DNA of 64,000 nt, from assembly GCA_017860275.1 (NCBI GenBank), contig JAFNAQ010000001.1, positions 124,001-188,000 on the forward strand, in the 5' to 3' direction. Within the stretch, counting starts at the first letter, position 1; each line of letters opens with the position of its first letter. The position numbers were made by a program, and so were the translations under genes. The notes beneath the pieces are model-generated. The model had not been told where the DNA came from and searched no databases. It saw only the letters and a list, made by a program, of their open reading frames with translations. Below, piece by piece: positions 55,274-64,000 of this stretch. The stretch is from Bacteroidota bacterium. GTDB lineage: Bacteria > Bacteroidota > Bacteroidia > Bacteroidales > P3.

Positions 55274-56002
55274 ATGTTTATGTCTGATAGCATTGTTATT
55301 ATTCCTACATACAACGAAAAAGAAAATATCGAGAATATAATCAGAAAGGTATTTTCTTTAAAAAAAGAATTTAATATTCTTATCATAGAGGATAATTCGC
55401 CTGATGGGACTGCTGATATTGTAAAAAGGTTAATGTTAGAGTTTCCTGAAAAACTATTTATTCAAGAAAGAAAGGGTAAACTTGGTCTTGGCACTGCTTA
55501 TATTCACGGCTTTAAATGGGCTTTGGTTTATAATTATGATTTTATTTTTGAGATGGATGCTGATTTTTCTCATAACCCTGATGACCTAGAACGTTTGTAT
55601 GAGGCTTGTGTTAATGGTGCTGATATGGCTGTTGGTTCTAGATATGTTGATGGGAAAATCTCTGTGGTAAACTGGCCTATTGGGAGGGTAATAATGTCTT
55701 ATTATGCTTCAACTTATGTTAAGTTTGTAACAGGTATGCATGTTTGCGATTCAACTGCTGGCTTTGCTTGTTATAGAAAAGAGCTACTTGAGGCTATAAA
55801 ACTCGATAAGGTTAAGTTTATTGGTTACGCTTTCCAGATAGAAATGAAATATACTACTTATCGTTTAGGTTATAAGATTGCTGAGGTGCCTATTATCTTT
55901 ACTGACAGGGTGCTCGGTCAATCTAAAATGAGTATGAAAATTTTCAAGGAAGCATTTTTTGGCGTATTTAATCTTAGATTTAGAAATTGGAAGAAATACT
56001 AA
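55274..56002 (+). CDS. Polyprenol-phosphate mannosyltransferase-like GT2 (DPM1 type)
   Basis: 242 aa. GT2 fold with VIIPTYNEKENIENII, IEDNSPDGTADIV, the metal-binding FEMDADFSHNPDDLERL and GSRYVDG. The C-terminal part keeps YAFQIEMKYTTYRLGYKI and EVPIIFTDR but has no membrane helices, as in soluble dolichol-phosphate mannose synthases. It likely transfers a sugar from a nucleotide donor to a polyprenyl phosphate for protein or polymer glycosylation. The second Met (55280) is an alternative start. TATATTTG lies at 55249. Confidence 0.9.
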   Translation: MFMSDSIVIIPTYNEKENIENIIRKVFSLKKEFNILIIEDNSPDGTADIVKRLMLEFPEKLFIQERKGKLGLGTAYIHGFKWALVYNYDFIFEMDADFSHNPDDLERLYEACVNGADMAVGSRYVDGKISVVNWPIGRVIMSYYASTYVKFVTGMHVCDSTAGFACYRKELLEAIKLDKVKFIGYAFQIEMKYTTYRLGYKIAEVPIIFTDRVLGQSKMSMKIFKEAFFGVFNLRFRNWKKY

Positions 56003-56052
56003 ATGCGTTTCATCATGAAGAGAAAAATTAAAACTATACAAATATAGAAACT

Positions 56053-58185
56053 ATGAAAAAGATTTTAAGTGTGTCAATTATATTGATATTAACTATTTTC
56101 TGTTTAAATTACTCTGTTGCTCAAAACGGGATGATTAATTTAGATGATGTACAAAATAGTAAATATTACCCTACTCGTATTTATGATTTAAAATTTATGG
56201 CTAGTAGTGATTCTTATTCTTTTACAAAGGATGGAAAGTCTCTATGGGTTGCAAAAGGGAAAGATACTCCTAAAGAAATATTGAAAATTAGTGAAATAAC
56301 TCCAGCGCCAAATAATCTTATTGGTATTAAATATATTTCATCAAATATATTCTCATACACAACTAAAGATGCTCTTTATCAATTCGATATTGCAAAGAAA
56401 ACTTCTACTAAAGTAAATACAATCAATCCAAAAGGAACTTTTACCGAGATTGATTATGTTTCAAATAATATTGCTTATAAAAAAGACAATAATATCTGGG
56501 TTAATATAAATAATTCTGATAAACAAATCACAAATGATGGTTCTAAAGATATTGTTTACGCAGAGGCTGCTCATAGAAATGAGTTTGGAATAGATAAGGG
56601 TTTGTTTTGGAGTCCGAATGGAAATGTTTTGGCATTTTATAGGATTGACCAATCGATGGTTACCGATTATCCTATTGTTAATACAACAACTCGTATCGCA
56701 GAGGCTTCTCCAATAAAGTACCCTATGGCAGGCATGAAGTCTCATGAAGTTTTGATTGGAGTTTATAATACTAAGACTAATTCTACAGTTTATTTAAAGA
56801 CACGCAAGAATGAATCTTTAGAGGAAAGAGAAATGTACCTAACTAATATTACTTTTTCCCCCGATGAAAAAACTATTTTTTTGCAGAAATTAAATCGTCT
56901 TCAGAATCATCTTTGGTTAGAGAGCTATGATGCAAATACTGGGGAGTTATTAAAAGTTTTATTAGATGAAGTCTCTGCAAAATTTGTTGAACCTGAGGCT
57001 GGGATATACTTTATCCCTAACAATCCTTCTCAATTTATTTACTTAAGCGAAAGGGATAATTGGAATCATATGTATCTATATGATATAAATGGGAAAATGA
57101 TTAAACAACTAACTAAGGGAGATTGGATGGTTAAATCTATAGAAGGTTTTAATGCTAAATCAGATGAAGTTTTCTTCTATTCAACTAAAGATTCTCCTAT
57201 AGATAATAATTTCTATGGTGTTAATATAAAAACAGGTAAACTTACTCGTTATACTCCAAATGATGGAACCCATAATGTAGCATTTAATTATAATGGAACA
57301 TTATTTTTAGATACTTACTCCAATTATACAAATACTCCAAACACCTCTATTCTCTTGGATAAGAAGGGAAATACAATTACTACTCTTCATAATAGTAATA
57401 ATCCATGGAAAGATCTTGAAATGCCAAAGATTGAAATTGGTACAATTAAGGCTAAGGATAATACTGAGCTTTATTATAGGATGATTAAACCTCATAATTT
57501 TGATCCAAACAAAAAATATCCTGTTTTGGTTTATGTTTATGGAGGTCCTCATGCCCAACTTATTACGAATAACTGGCTTGGAGGCTCTAATAATTTCTTT
57601 TTATTTTTAGCTCAACAAGGCTATATTGTTTGGACTGTTGATTCTAGAGGTAGCGCTAATAGAGGTTATGAATTTGAATCTGCTATATGGCATAACCTTG
57701 GAACAATTGAAGTTTCTGACCAAATGGATGGAGTTAATTACCTAAAGAGTCTTCCTTATATTGATGCTAATAGAATTGGTGTTGATGGATGGAGTTATGG
57801 AGGTTTTATGACTATTTCTATGAAACTTAAGAACCCTGGAATATTTAAAACAGCTACTGCTGGGGGACCAGTTATTGACTGGAAATGGTATGAAGTAATG
57901 TATGGTGAAAGATATATGGGTACTCCTGAGAATAATCCTAATGGATATAAGGAGGCTAGCCTTATAAATCATATAAATAAACTTCAAGGTAAATTGATGC
58001 TTATTCAAGGGGATCAAGACCCTACTGTATTGCCTCAAAATTCAATTGAATTTTTACGTCAATGTATTACAAATAAAAAACAAGTTGATTTCTTCCTTTA
58101 TCCTCAACATGAACATAATGTAAGAGGTGGAGACAGAATTCATCTTTATAGAAAAATTTACGAATACCACAGAGATAATTTATAA
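56053..58185 (+). CDS. Dipeptidyl peptidase IV (S9 family), secreted
   Basis: 710 aa. A signal peptide (1-24, ending SVAQ) and an N-terminal beta-propeller (WSPNGNVLAFYRIDQS, YLTNITFSPDEKTIFL) are followed by an alpha/beta-hydrolase domain. The latter has YVYGGPHAQ, the nucleophile Ser581 in GWSYGGFM, the Asp in IQGDQDPTVL and the His in HEHNVRG. It cleaves X-Pro dipeptides from peptide N-termini in the periplasm. The glutamate motif for binding the free N-terminus is likely in the SLEEREMYL region or nearby, but I did not pin it down. Confidence 0.92.
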   Translation: MKKILSVSIILILTIFCLNYSVAQNGMINLDDVQNSKYYPTRIYDLKFMASSDSYSFTKDGKSLWVAKGKDTPKEILKISEITPAPNNLIGIKYISSNIFSYTTKDALYQFDIAKKTSTKVNTINPKGTFTEIDYVSNNIAYKKDNNIWVNINNSDKQITNDGSKDIVYAEAAHRNEFGIDKGLFWSPNGNVLAFYRIDQSMVTDYPIVNTTTRIAEASPIKYPMAGMKSHEVLIGVYNTKTNSTVYLKTRKNESLEEREMYLTNITFSPDEKTIFLQKLNRLQNHLWLESYDANTGELLKVLLDEVSAKFVEPEAGIYFIPNNPSQFIYLSERDNWNHMYLYDINGKMIKQLTKGDWMVKSIEGFNAKSDEVFFYSTKDSPIDNNFYGVNIKTGKLTRYTPNDGTHNVAFNYNGTLFLDTYSNYTNTPNTSILLDKKGNTITTLHNSNNPWKDLEMPKIEIGTIKAKDNTELYYRMIKPHNFDPNKKYPVLVYVYGGPHAQLITNNWLGGSNNFFLFLAQQGYIVWTVDSRGSANRGYEFESAIWHNLGTIEVSDQMDGVNYLKSLPYIDANRIGVDGWSYGGFMTISMKLKNPGIFKTATAGGPVIDWKWYEVMYGERYMGTPENNPNGYKEASLINHINKLQGKLMLIQGDQDPTVLPQNSIEFLRQCITNKKQVDFFLYPQHEHNVRGGDRIHLYRKIYEYHRDNL

Positions 58186-58193
58186 TTTAGAAT

Positions 58194-58802
58194 ATGTTTA
58201 CAGGGATTATAGAAAATATGTCTAAAGTTGTTAGTATTGAACAAGAGAATACTAATTATCACTTTACATTAGAAAATGAATTGGCAAAAGAACTAAAGAT
58301 AGACCAAAGCTTTGCTCATGATGGATGTTGTTTAACTGTTGTAAAGGTAGATTATGACAAATGTCAATATGTTGTAACAGCAATGAAAGAAACAATGGAC
58401 AAGACTAATCTATCTACATGGAAAGTTGGAACAGAGATTAACGTTGAACGTTCAATGAAGATGGATGGAAGGTTTGACGGTCATATAGTACAAGGTCATG
58501 TTGATCAAACTGCAAAATGTGTAAAAGTTGTTGACGAAAATGGTTCTTGGAGATATTTCTTTGAATATGATACTCAAAATAATAATATTACAGTACCAAA
58601 GGGTTCGATAACTGTTAATGGCGTTAGTCTTACAGTTGTTGATTCAGAGGGGGGGCTATTCTCAGTTTCTATCATTCCTTTTACTTATCAGGTTACAAAT
58701 TTTCATAGCTTTAAGGAAGGTAGCATTGTAAATATTGAGTTCGACGTATTCGGAAAATATGTGCAACGTTTATTAGAACTACATTTCCAATCACAAAAAT
58801 AA
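58194..58802 (+). CDS. ribE: Riboflavin synthase, alpha subunit
   Basis: 202 aa. Two lumazine-binding repeats are visible: MFTGIIENMSKVV with DGCCLTVV (first) and VQGHVDQTAKC with ITVNGVSLTVV (second). It forms the trimer that dismutates 6,7-dimethyl-8-ribityllumazine to riboflavin. No other rib gene is adjacent. It directly precedes hflX without a gap and follows DPP IV by 8 bp. Confidence 0.95.
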   Translation: MFTGIIENMSKVVSIEQENTNYHFTLENELAKELKIDQSFAHDGCCLTVVKVDYDKCQYVVTAMKETMDKTNLSTWKVGTEINVERSMKMDGRFDGHIVQGHVDQTAKCVKVVDENGSWRYFFEYDTQNNNITVPKGSITVNGVSLTVVDSEGGLFSVSIIPFTYQVTNFHSFKEGSIVNIEFDVFGKYVQRLLELHFQSQK

Positions 58803-59993
58803 ATGATTGAAACAAGACTAGACCCAGATAGAGCAGTAATGGTTGGAGTATCTACTCCAAATTGCTCTTTTGAAAAAACACAAGAATATTTAGAGGAATT
58901 AGCATTCCTTATAGATACTGCTGGTGGCGTTGCTGAGAAAAGTTTTATTCAGCGCCTTCAGTATAAAGATCCACGTACCTTTGTTGGTAGCGGAAAGCTA
59001 CACGAAATTAAAGAATATTTGGAAGCTAGCGAGATAAAATTCGTTGTTTTCGACGATGAGCTTACACCTTCTCAAACAAGAAATATTGAGAATGAGCTAA
59101 ATTGTAATGTCATGGATAGAACGGCTCTAATCCTAAATATCTTTGCTCAAAGAGCTAGAACATCTCATGCTAGAACTCAAGTCGAATTAGCCCAATATCA
59201 ATATTTACTACCTAGACTAACTAGGATGTGGACTCACCTTGACCGACAAAGAGGTGGAGGAGGATTAAATATGCGTGGTCCTGGAGAAACCCAAATCGAG
59301 ACAGACCGCCGTATTATTCTCACAAAGATTTCTTTATTAAAGGAAAAACTTATTGAAATTGATAAACAAAAGATTGTACAACGTAAAAACAGAGAAAGCT
59401 TAATTCGTGTTGCTCTTGTAGGATACACTAATGTTGGGAAATCTACCTTAATGAATCTTCTTGCAAAGAGCGAAGTCTTTGCAGAAAATAAACTATTTGC
59501 TACACTTGACACTACTGTGAGGAAGGTGGTTATTGATAATCTTCCTTTTCTACTGACTGATACTGTAGGGTTTATTCGTAAACTCCCTCATAATCTTGTT
59601 GAGTCATTTAAGTCAACTCTTGACGAGGTTCGTGAAGCTGATGTATTAATCCATGTTGTGGATATTTCTCATCCTGGATTTGAAGAACAAATTGAGGTTG
59701 TTCAAAAAACTCTTCAAGATCTTAAAGCCAGTGATAAACCAACCATTATGCTTTTCAATAAGATTGATGCTTATACCTATATAAAAAAAGATGAAGACGA
59801 TTTAACTCCTGTGTTAAGAGAAAACTGGACATTAGAAGATTTAAAATCAACATGGATGGGCACTAACGACCAACCCTCTTTTTTTATTTCTGCTAAGGAA
59901 AAAGAAAATATTGAAGAGTTAAGAACTGCTATGTATGACACCATAAAGCGCATGCACGCTATTCGTTATCCTTATAATGATTTTTTATATTAG
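58803..59993 (+). CDS. hflX: Ribosome-associated GTPase HflX
   Basis: 396 aa. An N-terminal HflX domain with a glycine-rich stretch (RGGGGLNMRGPGETQIETDRR) precedes a GTPase domain: G1 GYTNVGKST (207-215), a DTTVRK switch, G3 DTVGF and G4 NKID. HflX splits stalled or hibernating 70S ribosomes during stress. It is in a plus-strand run with ribE and the MscS gene. Confidence 0.96.
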   Translation: MIETRLDPDRAVMVGVSTPNCSFEKTQEYLEELAFLIDTAGGVAEKSFIQRLQYKDPRTFVGSGKLHEIKEYLEASEIKFVVFDDELTPSQTRNIENELNCNVMDRTALILNIFAQRARTSHARTQVELAQYQYLLPRLTRMWTHLDRQRGGGGLNMRGPGETQIETDRRIILTKISLLKEKLIEIDKQKIVQRKNRESLIRVALVGYTNVGKSTLMNLLAKSEVFAENKLFATLDTTVRKVVIDNLPFLLTDTVGFIRKLPHNLVESFKSTLDEVREADVLIHVVDISHPGFEEQIEVVQKTLQDLKASDKPTIMLFNKIDAYTYIKKDEDDLTPVLRENWTLEDLKSTWMGTNDQPSFFISAKEKENIEELRTAMYDTIKRMHAIRYPYNDFLY

Positions 59994-60014
59994 GTTTTAA
60001 TTAAAATAAAGATT

Positions 60015-60929
60015 ATGTTTACTTCTGAAAATATTGCAGAACATGTAGAAAATGTTGCTACAAATGTAGAAAGTGTTACATCTGTAGCTGTTAACTCTAC
60101 AGTCGAATCTGTTAATGCAAGTCTTTCAATGTTTCAACAATTACAAGAAAAAGGTATTAGTCTATTGCTAGAATATGGACCCAAGATAATTGTTGCCTCT
60201 TTAATTCTTTGGATAAGTTTAAAAATAATAAACTTTATTTGTAGAAGACTTGATAAGCTACTAACAAGAAGAAATGTAGACACTTCTCTTCGTCCTTTTA
60301 TTGTTTCTGTAACATCTATTGGATTAAAAATACTTGTTGCTCTCAGTGTAATAAGTATTATTGGTATACCTATGACTTCTTTTATCACCTTAATTGGGGC
60401 AATGGGTTTGGCAATAGGTATGGCTTTTTCTGGTACCTTATCAAATGTTGCTGGAGGTGTTGTCTTACTTATACTCCGCCCTTTTAAGGTTGGTGATACT
60501 ATTATGGCTCAAACTTTTGAAGGGACAGTTAAGTCTATTCAAATATTCAATACTATTCTTGTAACTGGAGATAATAAAACAGTTATAATTCCAAATGGAG
60601 CATTAGCAACGGGTAATATTATAAACTATTCTACTATGGAAAATAGAAGAATAGATATTAATATTAAGCTTGCTCATGGAGAAGATATTATTCCTATACA
60701 AAAAGCATTGATTGAGATAGCTAAAGAAGATAAAAGAGTTTTCTCTGAGCCTGAACCAACTATTATTGTTACTGTCTCTGAAACTTCAGTTATTTTAGGC
60801 CTTAGATTTTGGTTAAAAAATTCTGACTATTGGGATGTTAATGGGGACTTGAATGAAAAAATATACCATTACCTTAGAGAGTATAATGTAGGAATGCCAT
60901 ATCAAAAGGTAAATTTTATTCAGAAATAA
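60015..60929 (+). CDS. MscS-family mechanosensitive channel
   Basis: 304 aa. A predicted N-terminal amphipathic/coiled segment is followed by three membrane helices (about 55-75, 95-117 and 121-145). The pore helix is GLAIGMAFSGTLSNVAGGVVLL with the Gly/Ala pattern of MscS TM3. A beta domain (LRPFKVGDTI, ILVTGDNKTVIIPNG) and a C-terminal alpha/beta part follow. It releases solutes on hypo-osmotic shock. Gaps of 4 bp downstream and 21 bp upstream suggest an operon. Confidence 0.93.
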   Translation: MFTSENIAEHVENVATNVESVTSVAVNSTVESVNASLSMFQQLQEKGISLLLEYGPKIIVASLILWISLKIINFICRRLDKLLTRRNVDTSLRPFIVSVTSIGLKILVALSVISIIGIPMTSFITLIGAMGLAIGMAFSGTLSNVAGGVVLLILRPFKVGDTIMAQTFEGTVKSIQIFNTILVTGDNKTVIIPNGALATGNIINYSTMENRRIDINIKLAHGEDIIPIQKALIEIAKEDKRVFSEPEPTIIVTVSETSVILGLRFWLKNSDYWDVNGDLNEKIYHYLREYNVGMPYQKVNFIQK

Positions 60930-60933
60930 TAGA

Positions 60934-62136
60934 ATGACAAAAACAAATCCTTTAAGTTTATTCTCTTTCAAAAGACTTATTATTCCTCTTTTGATCGGTG
61001 TAAGCGTAGCAATATATATGATTGCTAAGGATTTTAATACTCCTCTTATTGTCCAAACTGAACCTGGAATTGGTAAATACTACTGGATAGATGCAAATAA
61101 GGATGGAGCAAAAACTATTTCAGAACTCCATTTTGCAGATTCTTCTCATCAAGGAATCTATAATATTGAAAAGCAATCTAATATCTTAGAATTAATAATT
61201 AAGAATTGGACTTGGGGTTCTACCTTATGTCTTTTGATAGCATTGTTATTCGCATTTATGAGAGACTTCATGTATATGTATAGGATAAGACTCCTTTCTG
61301 ACAAACAACTTTCTTGGAAACAATCTTTCCAAATAATTATGTTATGGGAGTTTGGTTCTGCAATCACTCCTACTATTATTGGTGGATCTGCATTAGCTTT
61401 ATTTATCGTCCCTCAGGAAGGAATCCCTGCTGGAAGATCTACTGCGATTGTTATGATTACTACTCTTTTAGATGAATTATTCTATATTGTATTTGCTCCA
61501 TTAATTATTTTGATAGTAGGAATAAACTCAAGTTTCATTCATAATTTTGACTTCGACGTATTTGGATCAACATTTGGAGTAACAACTGTGTTCTTTCTTG
61601 GATATGGTGCTATGTGTCTTCTTACTATATTTATCCTTTTTGCAATATTTATTTACCCAAAAACATTTAGAAGATTTCTTTATAATCTTTCTTCAAAAAG
61701 ACTTTTTCTTAAATGGTCAGCTAAGATGAAAAAGATGGGTGATGATATTATTACTTCCTCAATCGAATTTAGAGGGAAATCATTTTGGTTTTGGACTAAG
61801 GCGTATATGAGCACTATTTTCTCATGGACTTCAAGATTCTGGGTTGTAAACTTTCTAATTCTAGCCTTTACTCCAGTTGGAAACCATTTTTTAGTTTATG
61901 CCCGCCAAATGGTTATGTGGATAATTCTTTGCATCAGCCCTACTCCTGGTGGGAGTGGAATAGCCGAATTTGCTTTTCCATTATTCTTAAACGAGTTTCT
62001 ACCTATCGGGACTTCAGCTACATTATCCGTTCTTTGGAGAATATATACCTACTATCCTTACCTTATTATTGGTTTTATTGTCTTGCCAATATGGTCAAAA
62101 AGAGTATTCAAAAAAAGAGATAGCAATATCAATTAA
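60934..62136 (+). CDS. Flippase-like LPG synthase transmembrane-domain (UPF0104) protein
   Basis: 400 aa with about eight membrane helices, and the MxxWEFGSAITPTIIGGSALALF and CISPTPGGSGIAEFAF motifs of the lysylphosphatidylglycerol-synthase TM family. The family includes flippases and translocators for lipid-linked substrates. Unusually, after the first helix it has an extracytoplasmic segment (about 35-80) with an EF-hand-like calcium loop DANKDGAKTISE (53-64). Its 3' end meets mpl tail-to-tail with no gap. Confidence 0.82.
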   Translation: MTKTNPLSLFSFKRLIIPLLIGVSVAIYMIAKDFNTPLIVQTEPGIGKYYWIDANKDGAKTISELHFADSSHQGIYNIEKQSNILELIIKNWTWGSTLCLLIALLFAFMRDFMYMYRIRLLSDKQLSWKQSFQIIMLWEFGSAITPTIIGGSALALFIVPQEGIPAGRSTAIVMITTLLDELFYIVFAPLIILIVGINSSFIHNFDFDVFGSTFGVTTVFFLGYGAMCLLTIFILFAIFIYPKTFRRFLYNLSSKRLFLKWSAKMKKMGDDIITSSIEFRGKSFWFWTKAYMSTIFSWTSRFWVVNFLILAFTPVGNHFLVYARQMVMWIILCISPTPGGSGIAEFAFPLFLNEFLPIGTSATLSVLWRIYTYYPYLIIGFIVLPIWSKRVFKKRDSNIN

Positions 62137-63492
62137 TTAGATTAATTGATCGGCTAGTTGCCTAAAATCAATCCCATCAAAATTTCCTGAACTCATCATT
62201 AATAAATTAGCATTTTCCCACTTGATATTTTTTATCTTTTGAATAACTTCTTCTGATTCTGTACATACTAAAATATCATTTCTATCGAAGGCTTCAAAAA
62301 CCTGATTCTTTGTTATTTCTGGTAATCTTTTGTGTGCAAGAGTATGTGGATTAAAGTATACTATGGCAATATCTGCCTTATCCATTGCACCTTTATACTG
62401 AAGCAAGAACTCTGCTGTCAATGAACTAAAGGTATGTAATTCCATTGCTGCTATCAATAATCTTTCTGGATATTGTTCTTTTAGAGCTGAAGTCGTAGCC
62501 CTAAGCTTTGAAGGAGAATGAGCAAAATCCTTGTAAATTGATACTGTATCATTCTTTTTTACTAGTTCTAAACGTTTAGATGCTCCTGAAAAGGTTTTTA
62601 TTGAATTAAGAAAATCATCATTCTTTACTCCCATCTGTTCACAGACTAACATTGCGCCATAAAGATTCATTAGATTGTGTTTTCCAAAAACCTCCAATGC
62701 ATACTCATTATTTTCCCACTCAACTATTGTAATTCCTTGTTCAATCCTATGTGGTATTACGCCATAAGGTAATTTATTAATATGATTTGTAGAATTCTCT
62801 GCAACTTCCCTGACATTATTATCCTCTTTACAATAAATAAGAGAACCATTTTCTACAATTTTATCACAAAATATTCTAAACTGATTAACATATATATCAA
62901 ATGTTGGGAATACATTAATATGATCCCATGCAATGCCACTTATCAATGCAATATTTGGTCGGTAAAGATGAAATTTAGGTCTTAAGTCTATTGGAGAAGT
63001 AAGGTATTCGTCGCCTTCTAAAACCATGTACTTGGCATCAGTGGTTAACTTCACCATTACTTCAAAGCCTGCAAGTTGTGCACCAACCATATAATCAGTG
63101 TCAATATTCAAACTATTCAAAACATGGAGTATCATTGCAGTAATAGTTGTTTTACCATGACTACCTCCAATTACTATCCTCGTCTTGTCTTTTGACATCT
63201 CATATAAAAACTCTGGATAAGAAAATATCTTTAGACCTAGGGCTTGAGCCTTTAAAAGTTCGGGATTATCACCCTTTGCATGCATACCAAGAATTACAGC
63301 ATCTAATTCTTCTGTAATAATATTATCATCCCAACCTATTGATTTAGGTAAAAGATTATACTTTTCAAGTCTTGATTTAGCTGGATCGAATATTTCATCA
63401 TCAGATCCAGAGACCTTATATCCCTTTTGTTTTAGTGCAATTGCAAGGTTGTGCATAGCACTACCACCTATTGCTATAAAATGTACTCTCAT
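62137..63492 (-). CDS. mpl: UDP-N-acetylmuramate:L-Ala-gamma-D-Glu-meso-DAP ligase (murein peptide ligase)
   Basis: 451 aa from the ATG at 63492; the longer frame adds only eight codons from a non-ATG. It begins MRVHFIAIGGSAMHNLAIAL (Mur-ligase N-terminal domain). The ATP site is GGSHGKTTITAMI, and EGDEY and SGIAWDHINVFP follow. FAHSPSKLRATTSALKEQYP and ELHTFSSLTAEFL match Mpl rather than MurC. It reattaches recycled tripeptide to UDP-MurNAc. It is monocistronic, with a TACTTTTG -7 element at 63514-63521. Confidence 0.93.
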   Translation of the reverse strand: MRVHFIAIGGSAMHNLAIALKQKGYKVSGSDDEIFDPAKSRLEKYNLLPKSIGWDDNIITEELDAVILGMHAKGDNPELLKAQALGLKIFSYPEFLYEMSKDKTRIVIGGSHGKTTITAMILHVLNSLNIDTDYMVGAQLAGFEVMVKLTTDAKYMVLEGDEYLTSPIDLRPKFHLYRPNIALISGIAWDHINVFPTFDIYVNQFRIFCDKIVENGSLIYCKEDNNVREVAENSTNHINKLPYGVIPHRIEQGITIVEWENNEYALEVFGKHNLMNLYGAMLVCEQMGVKNDDFLNSIKTFSGASKRLELVKKNDTVSIYKDFAHSPSKLRATTSALKEQYPERLLIAAMELHTFSSLTAEFLLQYKGAMDKADIAIVYFNPHTLAHKRLPEITKNQVFEAFDRNDILVCTESEEVIQKIKNIKWENANLLMMSSGNFDGIDFRQLADQLI

Positions 63493-63513
63493 AAATTTAA
63501 GTCTAATTTCCAA

Positions 63514-63521
63514 CAAAAGTA
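63514..63521 (-). promoter_or_regulatory. -7 element upstream of mpl
   Basis: The minus strand reads TACTTTTG, 22 bp before the mpl ATG. The -33 element is unclear. Confidence 0.4.
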
Positions 63522-63563
63522 AATAAATTTATTGGCACATTAATGAAAATATGACAAAAAAAG

Positions 63564-63594
63564 TTGGAATTAAAACTATTTCGTAGTATATTTG
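63564..63594 (+). promoter_or_regulatory. Promoter of the secreted protein gene at 63652
   Basis: TTG (63564-63566), 20 bp, TATATTTG (63587-63594). It is a close match to the Bacteroidetes consensus, 57 bp before the ATG. Confidence 0.6.
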
Positions 63595-63651
63595 CAGCTT
63601 ATAAAAATGTAAGTAATAAATTACAATAGGTTTAACAAAAACAAATTAATC

Positions 63652-64000
63652 ATGAAAAGAACACTTTTATTAGTTATGGCTCTTGTTGTAGGTGCAACAA
63701 GTGCTAACGCACAAAAATTCATTTCTATTGGTCAAAATGCCGATAGAGCTGTGAAGCAAAGTGTTAATTTAGATCAAACTAAGGTTCTAAATAACACATC
63801 AAAGTCAAATACTAAATCAGCAGCAGTAACTGTTGATTTCAACGTTCCTACAGAATATGCTTGTAAAGCCTTGACTGGTCATACTGCAGGTCCAAAAGGA
63901 ACTTTTGCTCGTTTTGATACAATTACAAATCCTGTGTCTTATTTCCAAACTAACTATCCAAAATTATATCAATGGTTATATCTAGGAACTAGAGGATTCT
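63652..64000 (+). CDS. Secreted protein, 5' part only
   Basis: 116 codons are visible before the window ends. A signal peptide (residues 1-21, ending ANAQ) is followed by a Ser/Thr/Asn-rich stretch and then an ordered region (FNVPTEYACKALTGHTAGPKG, YFQTNYPKLYQWLYLG). No family was recognised from this part. With its strong promoter it is a probable secreted or surface protein; whether it carries a T9SS sorting domain cannot be seen here. Confidence 0.75.
   Translation, partial: MKRTLLLVMALVVGATSANAQKFISIGQNADRAVKQSVNLDQTKVLNNTSKSNTKSAAVTVDFNVPTEYACKALTGHTAGPKGTFARFDTITNPVSYFQTNYPKLYQWLYLGTRGF

Overview
The window comes from an AT-rich member of the Bacteroidetes, most likely a Bacteroidales-type anaerobe or microaerobe. 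The evidence is the SprA/GldF/GldG gliding and type IX secretion (T9SS) genes, several secreted proteins with a T9SS C-terminal sorting domain, leaders ending in A-Q or S-Q, promoters of the Bacteroidetes form (TTTG, 18-20 bp, TAnnTTTG) and very few Shine-Dalgarno sites. No rRNA or tRNA gene, CRISPR array, integrase or transposase was seen.

Layout. 1-8767 (minus strand): the 5' part of a small Xre regulator coupled to a DUF2975 membrane protein; rpsP-rimM; a tight five-gene run of a PLP-dependent Cys/Met-metabolism enzyme, a patatin/beta-barrel outer-membrane protein, a LolD-type ATPase, RlmB and an Ig-like lipoprotein. 8923-12565 (plus): methylmalonyl-CoA mutase and a PurF-like protein lacking the N-terminal catalytic Cys. 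12634-16097 (minus): an accessory stretch with a T9SS cargo protein, three orphan secreted or membrane proteins and two copies of an 85-90 bp repeat. 16901-30910 (minus): PepC-like peptidase, dnaN, DUF4340 protein, gldG, gldF, the 7.2 kb sprA and ruvA. 31057-39476: panB, a GH3-GH29 glycosidase pair, pnp-rpsO, a VanZ-like protein and gcvH. 39667-45150: an Nramp transporter, a T9SS subtilase, a DUF2795-like protein and the mrp-nfu-cobalamin adenosyltransferase operon. 45328-51299: a second accessory stretch with two T9SS cargo proteins, a long perfect palindrome, four orphan genes and three copies of a 69-bp repeat that sits in gene leaders. 51631-62136 (plus): DRTGG protein, HATPase and [FeFe]-hydrogenase-like protein, then a thioredoxin-fold protein, a dolichol-phosphate-mannose-synthase-like glycosyltransferase, dipeptidyl peptidase IV, riboflavin synthase, HflX, an MscS channel and a flippase-like membrane protein. 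62137-64000: mpl and the start of a secreted protein.

How the genes work together. The adenosyltransferase can make the adenosylcobalamin that the mutase needs for the succinyl-CoA/propionate route. SprA is the T9SS outer-membrane translocon, and the sorting-domain proteins in the window are its likely clients. Mrp and Nfu supply Fe-S clusters, which the hydrogenase-like protein would need in quantity. The GH3/GH29 pair, PepC, subtilase and DPP IV point to use of host or plant glycans and peptides.

Most unusual content: the DRTGG-HATPase-hydrogenase-like module, which looks like a redox or H2 signalling unit rather than a catabolic hydrogenase; the Cys-less PurF paralogue; the 69-bp leader repeat that can encode a conserved short peptide; and a 156-bp element bounded by a 28-bp perfect inverted repeat.
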